NCBI GenBank assembly: GCA_017792345.1
Contig: CP051228.1
Coordinates: 2,618,501 to 2,682,500 of the forward strand
Direction: 5' to 3'
Origin: Mesoflavibacter sp.
Lineage (GTDB): Bacteria > Pseudomonadota > Alphaproteobacteria > UBA8366 > Aestuariispiraceae
Length of the DNA stretch: 64,000 nucleotides
Shown here: positions 20,000 through 28,872 of the stretch, piece by piece
Layout of the letters: every line of letters starts with the position of its first letter
Numbering within the stretch: the stretch's first letter is position 1
The notes under the pieces: generated by a model
Told to the model about the DNA's origin: nothing
Database searches by the model: none
What the model saw: the letters and a program-made list of their open reading frames with translations, nothing else
Translations under genes and position numbers: made by a program

Positions 20000-20566
20000 C
20001 TAGCGCCGCAAGACCAACCGACCGTCGCCGGTTTCCTCATAGCGCTCCCCGGTTCGGGAACAGACTAGATCCGGGCCCAAGCGCTCTCCCTCGCGGCTCA
20101 CCCAACCGAGCTGCCGCGCCGGATTGCCGACGACGAGTGCGAAATCGGGCACATCCTTGGTGACAACGGCACCGGCGCCGATCATGGCATAAGCCCCGAT
20201 GCGCGTGCCGCAAACGATCGTCGCATTGGCACCGATCGTGGCGCCCCGTCCGACCAGGGTCGGCGCAAACTCGTTTTTCCGCTCCACAAAGGCGCGGGGC
20301 GTCAGGACATTGGTGAAGACGCAGGAAGGACCACAGAAAACGTCTTCTTCAAGCTGTACGCCCTTATAGAGGGAGACGTTGTTCTGAAGCTTGCAGCCAT
20401 TGCCGATCGTGACATCGGGACCGACGGCAACGTTCTGGCCTAGAACGCAATTGCTGCCGATCGTCGTCCGGGGGAGGATATGGCTGAAATGCCAGACCTT
20501 CGTCCCATCGCCGATCGTGACGTCATTGTCGACGATTGCGGTTTCGTGCACGAATGCATCGGACAC
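20000..20566 (-). CDS. Hexapeptide-repeat acyltransferase, WbpD/WlbB-like
   Basis: A 188-residue left-handed beta-helix acyltransferase. Repeated [LIV]G-x4 hexads run through most of the protein, for example VTIGDGTKVWHFSHIL, TIGSNCVLGQNVAVG and GATIGANATIVCGTRIG, and it ends in VVGNPARQLGWVS. This matches WbpD/WlbB, which acetylates the 3-amino group of UDP-GlcNAc3NA. It starts with GTG, 2 bases after the WbpB-like stop, so the two genes are coupled. Confidence 0.88.
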   Translation of the reverse strand: MSDAFVHETAIVDNDVTIGDGTKVWHFSHILPRTTIGSNCVLGQNVAVGPDVTIGNGCKLQNNVSLYKGVQLEEDVFCGPSCVFTNVLTPRAFVERKNEFAPTLVGRGATIGANATIVCGTRIGAYAMIGAGAVVTKDVPDFALVVGNPARQLGWVSREGERLGPDLVCSRTGERYEETGDGRLVLRR

Positions 20567-20568
20567 GG

Positions 20569-21630
20569 TCAGTTTCCTTCATCGAGCCCGCCAACCTTCA
20601 ACGGTTGGGCGGACAAGGATTTAAGTGTCGCCGCATCGCACGCGACGGATGCGCCGCCGCGCTCCATCGACGCCTGCGCCGCGGCCAGCACCTGCAGCAC
20701 GCGTTCGGCTTCTTCACCGTCGCTGACCGGCTTGCTTCCGGATTCGGCCGACCGGATGAAATGCTCGCATTCCTGCCGCAGCGGCTCTGCCTCGGCGTCA
20801 TAGGGGATCGGTTTGGCCTGGGCGCGGTCGACGCTGGGCGGAAGCTGGCGTTCGCCGGTTGTGACCTGATGGGGCCAGACAAGCAGCTTCTCGCCGCCTT
20901 TCGCCACATCGTCGAAGACAGCCATTCCTGTGCTGCCGACGATGACCAGCTTGTGGTCCTTATAGGGGTGCAGCCAGGATACGAAGATATGGGCCCCGAC
21001 CCCGCCCTTGAAGCTAAGCGATGTCAGGCAGACATCGGCGATTTGCGGCGTGATGAACCCGTTGCCCCGCGATTGGACATCTTCCGGCAGCGTGCCGATC
21101 AGGTTCAGGATCATGGAGATGTCGTGCGGCGCGAAGGACCATAGCGCGCTCTCTTCCGTGCGGATTTTCCCAAGACTGGCCCGGTTGGAATAGATGTATC
21201 GAATGTCCCCGATACCGCCGGCCCGAACGAATTCGCGCAATGCGACGAAGGCCGGATGATAGAGCAGCAAATGCCCGACCATCAGGGTCACGCCCTTTTC
21301 AAGCGACAGCTCCGTCAGGGCGCGGGCCTCGTCCAAATCCAGGCAGAGCGGCTTCTCGACGAAGACATGCTTACCGGAAAGGATGGCTTTGCGCGCCAAT
21401 TCGCCATGGGTCACCGCCGGGGTGGCGATCATGACCGCGTCGACGTCCGAGTCGGCGAAAACCGTGTCGGGATCGTCATAAGTCCGGGCCGAGGGGTATA
21501 ACTCGCCATAGGTCTTGCGCGCCGCTTCGCTGGTGTCGCAAAACCCGTAGAGGCAGCCGAGCGAGTCGACATTGCGCAGGAGGTTTTTCCCCCAATAGCC
21601 GGTGCCGAGCACCACGATTTTCAGTCTCAT
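20569..21630 (-). CDS. Gfo/Idh/MocA oxidoreductase, WbpB/WlbA-like
   Basis: A 353-residue NAD-dependent oxidoreductase. VVLGTGYWGKNLLRN is the nucleotide-binding motif, EKPLCLD carries the catalytic Lys, and GHLLLYHPA is characteristic of the WlbA/WbpB group that oxidises UDP-GlcNAcA at C3. The start at 21630 is chosen from homologous N-termini; an ATG at 21645 with ggga upstream is a possible alternative. With the following acetyltransferase and aminotransferase it forms a UDP-GlcNAc3NAcA pathway. A 97-base gap follows the upstream gene, so a promoter may lie there. Confidence 0.87.
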   Translation of the reverse strand: MRLKIVVLGTGYWGKNLLRNVDSLGCLYGFCDTSEAARKTYGELYPSARTYDDPDTVFADSDVDAVMIATPAVTHGELARKAILSGKHVFVEKPLCLDLDEARALTELSLEKGVTLMVGHLLLYHPAFVALREFVRAGGIGDIRYIYSNRASLGKIRTEESALWSFAPHDISMILNLIGTLPEDVQSRGNGFITPQIADVCLTSLSFKGGVGAHIFVSWLHPYKDHKLVIVGSTGMAVFDDVAKGGEKLLVWPHQVTTGERQLPPSVDRAQAKPIPYDAEAEPLRQECEHFIRSAESGSKPVSDGEEAERVLQVLAAAQASMERGGASVACDAATLKSLSAQPLKVGGLDEGN

Positions 21631-21727
21631 GGAAGCGTCTCGCATATCTGTTCCCGGGCCGGCGCGGGGCATACATCCCGCAATCCGCAGGGCCGGTCAA
21701 GCGACCGAATTGCGGCAATTTCGTAAT

Positions 21728-22456
21728 TCATTCCGCGCGGTCGACCCGGTTGCGATAGGGTTCGCAATTGTCGGCGATGGCCTGCGCCAATTGGCGATCT
21801 CGGCCTGTCCGGAATGCATCCAGGGTCGCAACGGGATCGCCCGGCGTCTCGGACGTCCACCAGATTGGATGGGTCAGCAATTGAAGCGCGCTACGCGCCG
21901 CGACCGCGGGATGATCCTGGGGCGCTCCATGATGCCACGCTCCCCGACTGTCGGAGCAATAGCCCATTTCCCGGAAATAGCGCGGTTGATAGGCATGAAC
22001 CCGTCCTGCCAGTGGGGCATCGTAACCCAGTAAGGATTCCGCCGGCCGATGGAAACTGACGGTGCGAACCGGTTTGCCGATGGCGTCTGCCAACAGGGCG
22101 GCCTCGCGACCCGCCGCCGTTTCGAGTGCGTCGCGGTCATTGGCATAGTTGGAGGCGTCGAAATGCAGCCCGACTTCATGTCCCAGGTCGAGTATTCGGC
22201 TCAACGCCTCACTGGAATCAGGCGTGTGAATGCCGTACATCGGCGAACGGGCCAGGACGAAATAGGTCGCCTTCCAGCCATGGTCCGCCTCGATCCGGGC
22301 CATCGGCAACGCGGTACGGATGGAGAAATCCAGGTCGTGCCGCAGAATCAGGTCCTGACGCTTCGGGTCGGCGTCGTGAAAATCCGCGATCCGGTATCCC
22401 TTGCCGGTCAGATCGGCGATCAAGCCGCGATAGGCATCCAACGTGAAGGCCGTCAT
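21728..22456 (-). CDS. Polysaccharide deacetylase-like protein (WbmS-like)
   Basis: A 242-residue protein with a NodB/deacetylase-like core: LILRHDLDFS near residue 37 places His-Asp-x-Asp as in metal-binding motif 1, ATYFVL follows, and LGHEVGLHFD carries the second metal-site histidine. It resembles WbmS-type proteins of O-antigen loci. The ATG at 22456 overlaps the preceding gene's stop (ATGA). It is paired with the asparagine-synthase-like protein, so the two may act on the same sugar, for example N-deacetylation before amide formation; this is inference. Confidence 0.7.
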   Translation of the reverse strand: MTAFTLDAYRGLIADLTGKGYRIADFHDADPKRQDLILRHDLDFSIRTALPMARIEADHGWKATYFVLARSPMYGIHTPDSSEALSRILDLGHEVGLHFDASNYANDRDALETAAGREAALLADAIGKPVRTVSFHRPAESLLGYDAPLAGRVHAYQPRYFREMGYCSDSRGAWHHGAPQDHPAVAARSALQLLTHPIWWTSETPGDPVATLDAFRTGRDRQLAQAIADNCEPYRNRVDRAE

Positions 22457-24123
22457 GCCGCGCGTCCTTCCAGCATGCGGCCGTCCCAGGCCAGCCCTTT
22501 GCTGTTGAGATAGTCTTCGATGTGCCAGGCGATCGCGCTGTGATGGCCGCGGCGATCGGTCCGAACGGTGCCGTAGGGCCATGCCGCGAAGGCGCAGGTC
22601 GCCCCCATCCAGTATTCGAAATAGCGCTTCTCGAACCGGTGCCATGCGGCGCGGCCTGCGAAGACATGCGCGCCCTTGGCCGCCAGACGCAGCGGCTTGA
22701 TCCAAAGCGGGCGAATTCGGGTCGGGTTTACCGGAATATCGCGCCAGACACCGGCCCAGTTCGCCTGATACAAGGTCTGTTTGTACAGCGACTGTCCCTG
22801 CTTCGCGGAGATTGGGGCACGGGCCCAGTAATCCATATAGGCCCGGTCCCAGAGCGGCAGCCGCCAATCCAGTCCGAAGTGATCATAGAGGCGCTGGCCG
22901 TTGATTACATATTTGGACTGGCGGTCCCAGAACTCACGGAATTCATAGTATCCGTGGGCGCCCTTCTTGTCCGTCCCCGGCGCATTCACCGATTGAAGAA
23001 GCCCCCGCAGCTTTTCCGCGATCGTGTTCAATCGCTCAGGGGTTCTGAGGGCGGCCCATTGCCGGTAGTGCTTGTTCAGCAGCCCGTCGACGATTGCGTT
23101 CAGGCGCGCCTCCTCCGAATCCGGAGGGTCGAGCAAACTGGCGGGGACGTGATTGCCGGTAATGAAGTCGCCGGATTGGCCGTTGACGACCACGGTGTCC
23201 CGGTTGATATCGCCCTGTCGCAGCAGCGTATCGATCGCGTGGTATTCCTGCGGGAAATGCACCGAGGTCAGGCTGTCGGACAGGTTCTTGAAGGCAGCGT
23301 AGTCGTCGCTGCGGAACATCCTGGACAAGGCGCCGTTCGTATAGGGGACGAACCGCCATTCATAGCCGAGGCGCCGCGCGATTTCGCGACTGGTTTCCGC
23401 CTCGCGGTTCCCCTTCTGACCATAGGCCACGGTCAGGACATTGTCATAACCCGCCGCTTTCAGGCCTGATGCGATGAAGCGGGAATCCAGTCCTGCCGAA
23501 AGCGGGACGAGAATCTGCCGTCCGTCGGCGTCCCGGATCAAATCGTCGATCAGTCTTTCGTGCAGCGAGGGCAGGGCATCCGGGTCGAACTCCGCCGAGA
23601 CATTCCACGCATCCCAAACCGTGTAACGCTTGGATTCCGGTTCCTCTGAAAGCAGCCAGAGATATTCGCCCGGGCCGATCTGTTGAACGTCCCGATACAG
23701 CGTTTCGTTTCCGATCGTGAAGCCGGACAGGGTGACCGGAATGACGGCACCGGGGTCGATATCGGATGGACCGAGGTTCAGATGGGCTTCTAGAGCCGGT
23801 CCCGACGCGCTGATGCAAGGACGGCCGGTACCGTCCCGGCCCCAGATCAGGGGGTAGCTTCGAACGGGGTCGCAGGCCGCAAAGGCGGCGCTGCGGCCAA
23901 GGACGACGATCCGGTAGAACCCGTCCAGTCCGTTCAGCCATGCCGCCACCGTCGTTTCGGTCGCCGCGAGGGCTTCCGCCGCCAATTGTTCCGGGGCTCG
24001 GTTTCTGACGAAGCCTTCGAACCAGACGGTGCCGTCATCGGTACAAATCCGCCGGGCCCGCGGGCCGGAGAATCCCAACGGTTCAGCCAGATCGGCGCGC
24101 GAGTCGACGGTCGCGGAAGTCAT
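22453..24123 (-). CDS. Asparagine-synthase-like protein lacking the glutaminase cysteine
   Basis: A 556-residue AsnB relative. The synthetase half has a PP-loop-like PLSAGLDSRFIASGL near residue 210 (SAGLDS in place of SGGVDS) followed by LGYEWRFVPY. The N-terminal half aligns in length with a glutaminase domain but begins MTSATVDSRAD with no Cys2, so ammonia from glutamine is unlikely. Comparable proteins in glycan clusters are thought to form amide or other acyl bonds on sugars. It is coupled to the deacetylase-like gene by a 4-base overlap. Confidence 0.72.
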   Translation of the reverse strand: MTSATVDSRADLAEPLGFSGPRARRICTDDGTVWFEGFVRNRAPEQLAAEALAATETTVAAWLNGLDGFYRIVVLGRSAAFAACDPVRSYPLIWGRDGTGRPCISASGPALEAHLNLGPSDIDPGAVIPVTLSGFTIGNETLYRDVQQIGPGEYLWLLSEEPESKRYTVWDAWNVSAEFDPDALPSLHERLIDDLIRDADGRQILVPLSAGLDSRFIASGLKAAGYDNVLTVAYGQKGNREAETSREIARRLGYEWRFVPYTNGALSRMFRSDDYAAFKNLSDSLTSVHFPQEYHAIDTLLRQGDINRDTVVVNGQSGDFITGNHVPASLLDPPDSEEARLNAIVDGLLNKHYRQWAALRTPERLNTIAEKLRGLLQSVNAPGTDKKGAHGYYEFREFWDRQSKYVINGQRLYDHFGLDWRLPLWDRAYMDYWARAPISAKQGQSLYKQTLYQANWAGVWRDIPVNPTRIRPLWIKPLRLAAKGAHVFAGRAAWHRFEKRYFEYWMGATCAFAAWPYGTVRTDRRGHHSAIAWHIEDYLNSKGLAWDGRMLEGRAA

Positions 24124-24165
24124 GACATTCGCTACAGGAAGGAACCCGGTCAGGTCGCTCGCGTG

Positions 24166-25704
24166 TCAGCTCGCCGTCTTGACGCCTGCCGCCGTTGTGG
24201 CGAGACGTTTGATGGCCTGATCCTGGCGCCGGGCCAATCGCAATTCCACGGCCTTTTCACGCGCGGTCATGGTCTTGTTCTCTTTGTCCTTTTCGGACGC
24301 AAGAACATAACCGACGGGCTGGTACTGCGTTTCCATCAGTTCCAGCCGTACCGTCGCCAGGTCTCCCGCGGCCAGTACCTTACCAAGGCGGGTCAACCGA
24401 TCCAGGTCGGCGCGAATCTCCGCCTCGTTCAGGATCTTGCCGTCGTGGATCCAGGCGACCATCGGCCGGGTAATGACGGTATGGTGCCGGATCATCGAGG
24501 TCATGACCCGAATGTCCAAGGATTCGTTCGATCCGATTTCCGCGAAGATCAGCGGTGCAACCAACCGGTCGGTGAAGACGTAGTCGCCCCGGCGCAGATA
24601 GCGCGTGCGCTCCATGAACTGCTGATAATGCGATTGCAGCCCCTTCCGGTCTTTCGGGCTGTACAGCACCGGCACGATCACGTCGGCATCCAGAAGCTGC
24701 TCGTGAATCTTCGTCAGGCCGTCTTCCTTGCGCTTGATGATGCAGCGGTATTCCTCGTCCGGACCGACATGGATCGGGCAGATGTCGCAGGCGATGCAGG
24801 GGCGGATTTCGTCGCACAGCATATCGATCTGATTGGCGTTGACCGCCTTGCCGTCGTTCGGCGCCAGTTTGGCGGCGAGAGAGGCGGCGGTGCCGTCGCG
24901 ATCCTGCAAAATCCAGTAATCGGCGCGCAGGGCGCTGGACAGCGCCGCGTCTCGCGCGGCGGACAGCTTGACCGCAACGCTGGCGATGCGCCGGCCGGTG
25001 CCGATGCAGGTGTCGATGCCGTATTTGTCCTTGGGCGCGGTGCCGACATCGCCCGCATGGGCCGTACCGCCGTATTGCGAGGTCGTTTCGGAATCGTTGC
25101 CGACGCCCAGCATGCCGGCGTTCAGCATGTCCATCAGGGCGTAGATCAGCGTCGTTTCCTGACCGCCATTGCGTTTCGCGCCGACGGCCAGCCCGGCGAA
25201 CAGTTTGCCGTCCAACCCTTCGCGCAATTCGTCATCCGCGCGGATGAATTCGATCAATTGCTGCGCCAGGGACCCGCGATCCCCGAAATAGACCGGCGTC
25301 GACAGGACGATCCCATCCGCGCGAAGCAGGGCGGCCTTCAGTTTGTCCAGATCTTTGGGTTCGCCATTGGCCGGGAAATGGTCGGGAAGGGGAATATGGT
25401 CGATCGCCGCCCCTTTGGAGATTGCCCCCCACAGCCCGGCTGCCAGACAAATTTCGCTGTTCGACAGACCCTTCAGATCGCCGGTTTTCTGCAGGTTGCG
25501 GTAAATCTCATCGAAGGGCAGGCCTTCCTTGCGACCGGCTGCCACGAACTGGTCGAGATGCTCGTTCGCGCGTTCCGCAAGATATCGATCCAGATCGTCA
25601 CGGGACTGCAGCGCCTCGACCTCGTCCTTGAGACGATGGCCGCCCGCGGAGGAGCGCGCATTGCGAAGGCTAGCGGAGAGTCCGAGGATCAGCGGTTTGC
25701 TCAT
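24166..25704 (-). CDS. Two-domain flavodoxin-like oxidoreductase with cysteine cluster
   Basis: A 512-residue protein with two flavodoxin/NADPH-FMN-reductase-like halves. The first opens LILGLSASLRNARSS, with GIVLSTPVYFGDRGSLAQQL as the flavin loop. The second opens with a cysteine cluster CIACDIC (C-x2-C-x2-C) plus nearby Cys residues, then DVIVPVLYSPKDRKGLQSHY. The arrangement recalls iron-sulfur flavoproteins, although the last cysteine spacing is longer. The start at 25704 is chosen at MSKPLILGLS. It stands apart by 235 bases from the upstream operon, with a palindrome at 25876-25898, and could have its own promoter. Confidence 0.65.
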   Translation of the reverse strand: MSKPLILGLSASLRNARSSAGGHRLKDEVEALQSRDDLDRYLAERANEHLDQFVAAGRKEGLPFDEIYRNLQKTGDLKGLSNSEICLAAGLWGAISKGAAIDHIPLPDHFPANGEPKDLDKLKAALLRADGIVLSTPVYFGDRGSLAQQLIEFIRADDELREGLDGKLFAGLAVGAKRNGGQETTLIYALMDMLNAGMLGVGNDSETTSQYGGTAHAGDVGTAPKDKYGIDTCIGTGRRIASVAVKLSAARDAALSSALRADYWILQDRDGTAASLAAKLAPNDGKAVNANQIDMLCDEIRPCIACDICPIHVGPDEEYRCIIKRKEDGLTKIHEQLLDADVIVPVLYSPKDRKGLQSHYQQFMERTRYLRRGDYVFTDRLVAPLIFAEIGSNESLDIRVMTSMIRHHTVITRPMVAWIHDGKILNEAEIRADLDRLTRLGKVLAAGDLATVRLELMETQYQPVGYVLASEKDKENKTMTAREKAVELRLARRQDQAIKRLATTAAGVKTAS

Positions 25705-25875
25705 GTGAGATGTCCCAGTAAGAGTCATTGCATCCGGGCGAAAGAACGGCCGGGTCATGCCGGCCCCGGTAGCCGATATCGTGGCATCTTTTGCGGCTTC
25801 GCCATGCTACCGCAGGCCGGGTCGCACCAGCCTGTCACGATTTGGCATTTGGGCGGCGAAAATTCCCTGCCGACA

Positions 25876-25898
25876 CCGTGTTCATTACCTGAACATGG
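25876..25898. promoter_or_regulatory. Inverted repeat upstream of the flavoprotein gene
   Basis: CCGTGTTCA and TGAACATGG are separated by TTACC, a 9-bp dyad with one G/T mismatch. It lies in the only sizeable gap (25705-25939) in this stretch, 172 bases upstream of the minus-strand flavoprotein gene. No T-run follows, so an operator is more likely than a terminator. Confidence 0.4.
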
Positions 25899-25939
25899 CG
25901 TTTTGGTCAATCCATCCCGTGCTGCGCCGCAGCGAAAAT

Positions 25940-26998
25940 TCAGACGGACAGGTCCAGTTCTGCGACGGGTTCCGCCTTGTCGAACAGCGTTTTAGCGTCC
26001 GTGACCCCATCCAAATGCAGCGCGCCCGCTTCCAGACGCATGCCTGGATCGGCCGGGTGGTCGGCAATCTTGGAAAAGCCATTTGATTCGATTGCGGTTG
26101 TGAGGCCCGCTTCAAGATACAGGAAGGCCTCCTGGCGATTCCCGAGGGTGCCCTGCACCCCATTTCCGTAGACGATCTTCAGACCAAGCGACCGGGCGTG
26201 CTCCAGAAGGGCAAGGTTCTCACGCAGGCCGAGATGCTTGCACAGTTTCAGCTTCACATAGTCCATGCCGAGCTTCGCCGCGCGGTCGATATCGTCCCGG
26301 GTCCAAATCGATTCGTCCAGCATCAAGGGCACGCGGGCCACATCGCGCAAGGCCAGCATCCGGGTATCCGCTTCCGGCGCATAGGGCTGTTCCATCAACT
26401 CGATCGGGAAGTCGCCTGCTGCTTTGGCGAAGGTAAGGGCATCGGCTTCGGACATCTGCTGGTTGGCATCGACCCGGATCAGGGCGTCCTCCGGCAGAAC
26501 GGCGCTGACCGCTTCGACCCGGCGCAGGTCGTTCTGGACATCGCCGCCGATTTTCATCTTCAGCACGGTGTAGCCGTCATCCGACAGCCGGTGCGCGCGG
26601 GCGGCCGCGTCTTTTGGTTCCGTGCCGCCGCACAGGGCCACGCAGGGAATGGAGGACCCGACGGAAAATCCCAAAATCCTCTCGTCGCCCAGTTCGATGG
26701 CATCCGCCGCCGCCGCCAACCCGCTCATTGCCATCGGCGCACTCTCCCGTCTGCTGTTCAGGCAATCGGAGAGATTGAGACCGGCTGACGACGCCAAATC
26801 TTCAAAGGTCGCCCGGACGCTGGCGCCGGTCTCGAAGCTGTAGCCCGGCAAGGGGGTGATTTCGCCATGTCCCACACCGTTCCGTCCTTCCGCCCGGACA
26901 ATGAAGGTATCGAAGGTCGATACCGGGCCAAAGGCGAGCCAGTAGGGTTCTTTCAGCGGCAGGGGAAGATGGCGGATTTCGAAATGGATATTGGTCAT
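25940..26998 (-). CDS. Enolase-superfamily enzyme (muconate-lactonizing/dipeptide-epimerase-like)
   Basis: A 352-residue enolase-superfamily protein. The KMK motif is at 147-149, metal-ligand candidates are D177, E203 and D228 (in DANQQ, MEQP and LDES), and a C-terminal lysine lies in KLCKHLG near 251-254. This layout matches the MLE subgroup, which includes o-succinylbenzoate synthase, N-succinylamino-acid racemase and Ala-Glu epimerase. It ends a co-transcribed set with ATP-grasp, DUF4910, carrier-protein and adenylation genes, which suggests it epimerises or dehydrates an amino-acid-like building block. The substrate is not deducible. Confidence 0.82.
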   Translation of the reverse strand: MTNIHFEIRHLPLPLKEPYWLAFGPVSTFDTFIVRAEGRNGVGHGEITPLPGYSFETGASVRATFEDLASSAGLNLSDCLNSRRESAPMAMSGLAAAADAIELGDERILGFSVGSSIPCVALCGGTEPKDAAARAHRLSDDGYTVLKMKIGGDVQNDLRRVEAVSAVLPEDALIRVDANQQMSEADALTFAKAAGDFPIELMEQPYAPEADTRMLALRDVARVPLMLDESIWTRDDIDRAAKLGMDYVKLKLCKHLGLRENLALLEHARSLGLKIVYGNGVQGTLGNRQEAFLYLEAGLTTAIESNGFSKIADHPADPGMRLEAGALHLDGVTDAKTLFDKAEPVAELDLSV

Positions 26999-28863
26999 CG
27001 CAATCCGATCTCCAATTCAACGGCATCGGCCCCGCGCCGCCCGGCCTCTTCCGGCCCGAAAACACAGTCCCGCAGGAAGGCCGCCCGCGCGTCGGCCTTG
27101 GCGTGCCATTCCGCCAGGATAGCGGCGTCGGGGCGGTTGGCGATCTCGACGACCTTGTCGTGCCAATCCGGTTCGGCCAGATCCACCAGAAAGACGGATT
27201 TTTCCATCCGCTCCCGGATCTCCGGGATCAGCGGCGCGCCCGGATCGGCCAGGTAAATGATCGGCTTTCCGGTTCCGAAGGCCCAGCCGATGGTGCTCAA
27301 CGGGCTTTCCATGAGGATCAGATCCACACCGCCCCGGAAGAATCGGAAGTCGCCGGTCTTGATTGTTTGCACCGGCGCCGGCGCCCGCTCCATATCCCAG
27401 AAGGCATCGCCGTCGATGTAGCGGCGGGTCGAGTAGAGCTTAACCACGCTCCGGCCCCGAATCCTCGGCATGACCTTGCGGCACATCGCATTCTGCAGTT
27501 CGTAGAGGTCGCAATCCCGGGGGGCGTAGCTGAGCTTCCGGAAATTGTTCTGGCTGGCCCGAGCCAGATAGACGACGATCCGTTCCCGCGGGCGGGGCTT
27601 GAACTTGAACCGGGCCAATAGGCGTTGCATCCAGCGCAGCGGCACGCGGCGCGTCTGCTCGGCCAGACCGATCGTGTGGAAATGAATCTGCGCGGTGCGC
27701 GGTTCCTCCAGGAAAAAATCGGACGCGTTCTGCGCGCAGGCCAGATAGGCGGTGCCGTGCACCGGCTCGGCCCAAATGCGAATGGGTTCGTGATAGCGCG
27801 ACAGGCCGGCGGAAACCCCGTGTTCGACCAGGATCGTCGGGATCCCGGCGTCTTCGGCGGCGGCGGCCTGCATGCAACCCGCCAGCGATCCGATCGTATT
27901 GGTTATGATCGCCGCCGCGCCGTCTTGCGCATCGCCGCGCCGCATCTCGTCGACGCTGGCAAGCGCCGCATCCCGCGCGGATTGCCAGTACCGAGAGGCG
28001 TCCTGCAGGCGTTCGGCGGCGATGCCGGCCGGGATAGCCGGGTCGATTGTCAGGTCATGGTCGGCAAAGGCCTGTTTCAGGGCCTCCGACAGGGCCGACG
28101 CATCCGGCAGCCCCTCTTGCGGATCGCCTGCGACCGGTGCCTGCGGCCGGGGCAGGCGGGCAAGGGCGATGCCGCGATCCAGTAACGGCGGCAGCATTTC
28201 CCGGATGGTATCGTTGTCCCTTCCGACAAAGACGGTTGCCTTTGCATTGGACGGTCCGATGCGGGACGCCTTAAGAAACCTCAATTGTCGGGACAGGCGC
28301 TGGGCGCGCGAGATATCGGCGAGCGAGATGATACGGTCGCTTACCGTGCCACGGTCGAAATCAGCTTCCAGGACGGAGCGGTCGAAATCCATTCCGTCCA
28401 GCAACCGGCATTCCAGCCCTCCGGCAATGTTCCTGAAGACGGTATCGAAGGCACCGATGCCGAAATGGCCGCCACCCCCGCCGGTCAGGCCCGGAACACC
28501 GATAATGACTGTTTGTCCGCCAGAATGTGTGAAAGCCTCGACAATCGCCCGCTTGTAACAGAGCAGCCCGAGGAAATAGGCAAGCTGCTGTCCCACGAAA
28601 GGGACCAGTGCCGGCGTCGCCAAACGCTCGGCCACCGTCCGAAGGGCCGGTTCGACCGCCAGAACGGCCGCCCGGCAAGCCAAACCGATGGCATCCGACG
28701 ATTTCGCCGAAATCGCCGCATCAGCCCACTCGACCGGCTCGCCGGACCGTTCCAGACTTTCGACCACCACCGGCGACGTGCTGTACCAGCGGATCGGGCC
28801 GTCGATATGCTGGCGGGCTTCCTCGACGTGAGAAAGCGATTCCACCAGAACATGTGTCGTCAT
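26995..28863 (-). CDS. Large protein of unknown family, possibly GT-B-like
   Basis: A 622-residue soluble protein I cannot place. Features seen: a glycine-rich loop GLTGGGGGHFGIG near residues 125-137; an acidic and histidine stretch ILVEHGVSAGLSRYHEP near 347-363, as in surface-glycan transferases where a conserved EHG precedes a donor site; and GWAFGTGKPIIYLAD near 537, similar to the GKP-I stretch of GT-B donor domains. It overlaps the enolase-superfamily gene by 4 bases and follows the ATP-grasp gene after 9 bases. A glycosyl- or glycerophospho-transferase role is a guess. Confidence 0.5.
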   Translation of the reverse strand: MTTHVLVESLSHVEEARQHIDGPIRWYSTSPVVVESLERSGEPVEWADAAISAKSSDAIGLACRAAVLAVEPALRTVAERLATPALVPFVGQQLAYFLGLLCYKRAIVEAFTHSGGQTVIIGVPGLTGGGGGHFGIGAFDTVFRNIAGGLECRLLDGMDFDRSVLEADFDRGTVSDRIISLADISRAQRLSRQLRFLKASRIGPSNAKATVFVGRDNDTIREMLPPLLDRGIALARLPRPQAPVAGDPQEGLPDASALSEALKQAFADHDLTIDPAIPAGIAAERLQDASRYWQSARDAALASVDEMRRGDAQDGAAAIITNTIGSLAGCMQAAAAEDAGIPTILVEHGVSAGLSRYHEPIRIWAEPVHGTAYLACAQNASDFFLEEPRTAQIHFHTIGLAEQTRRVPLRWMQRLLARFKFKPRPRERIVVYLARASQNNFRKLSYAPRDCDLYELQNAMCRKVMPRIRGRSVVKLYSTRRYIDGDAFWDMERAPAPVQTIKTGDFRFFRGGVDLILMESPLSTIGWAFGTGKPIIYLADPGAPLIPEIRERMEKSVFLVDLAEPDWHDKVVEIANRPDAAILAEWHAKADARAAFLRDCVFGPEEAGRRGADAVELEIGLR

Positions 28864-28872
28864 CGACGGGGC

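Noticed and set aside
23986-25995. A 669-codon plus-strand open frame over the asparagine-synthase-like and flavoprotein genes
   Set aside because: It covers two genes with clear motifs on the other strand and crosses their junction; its translation has no family features.
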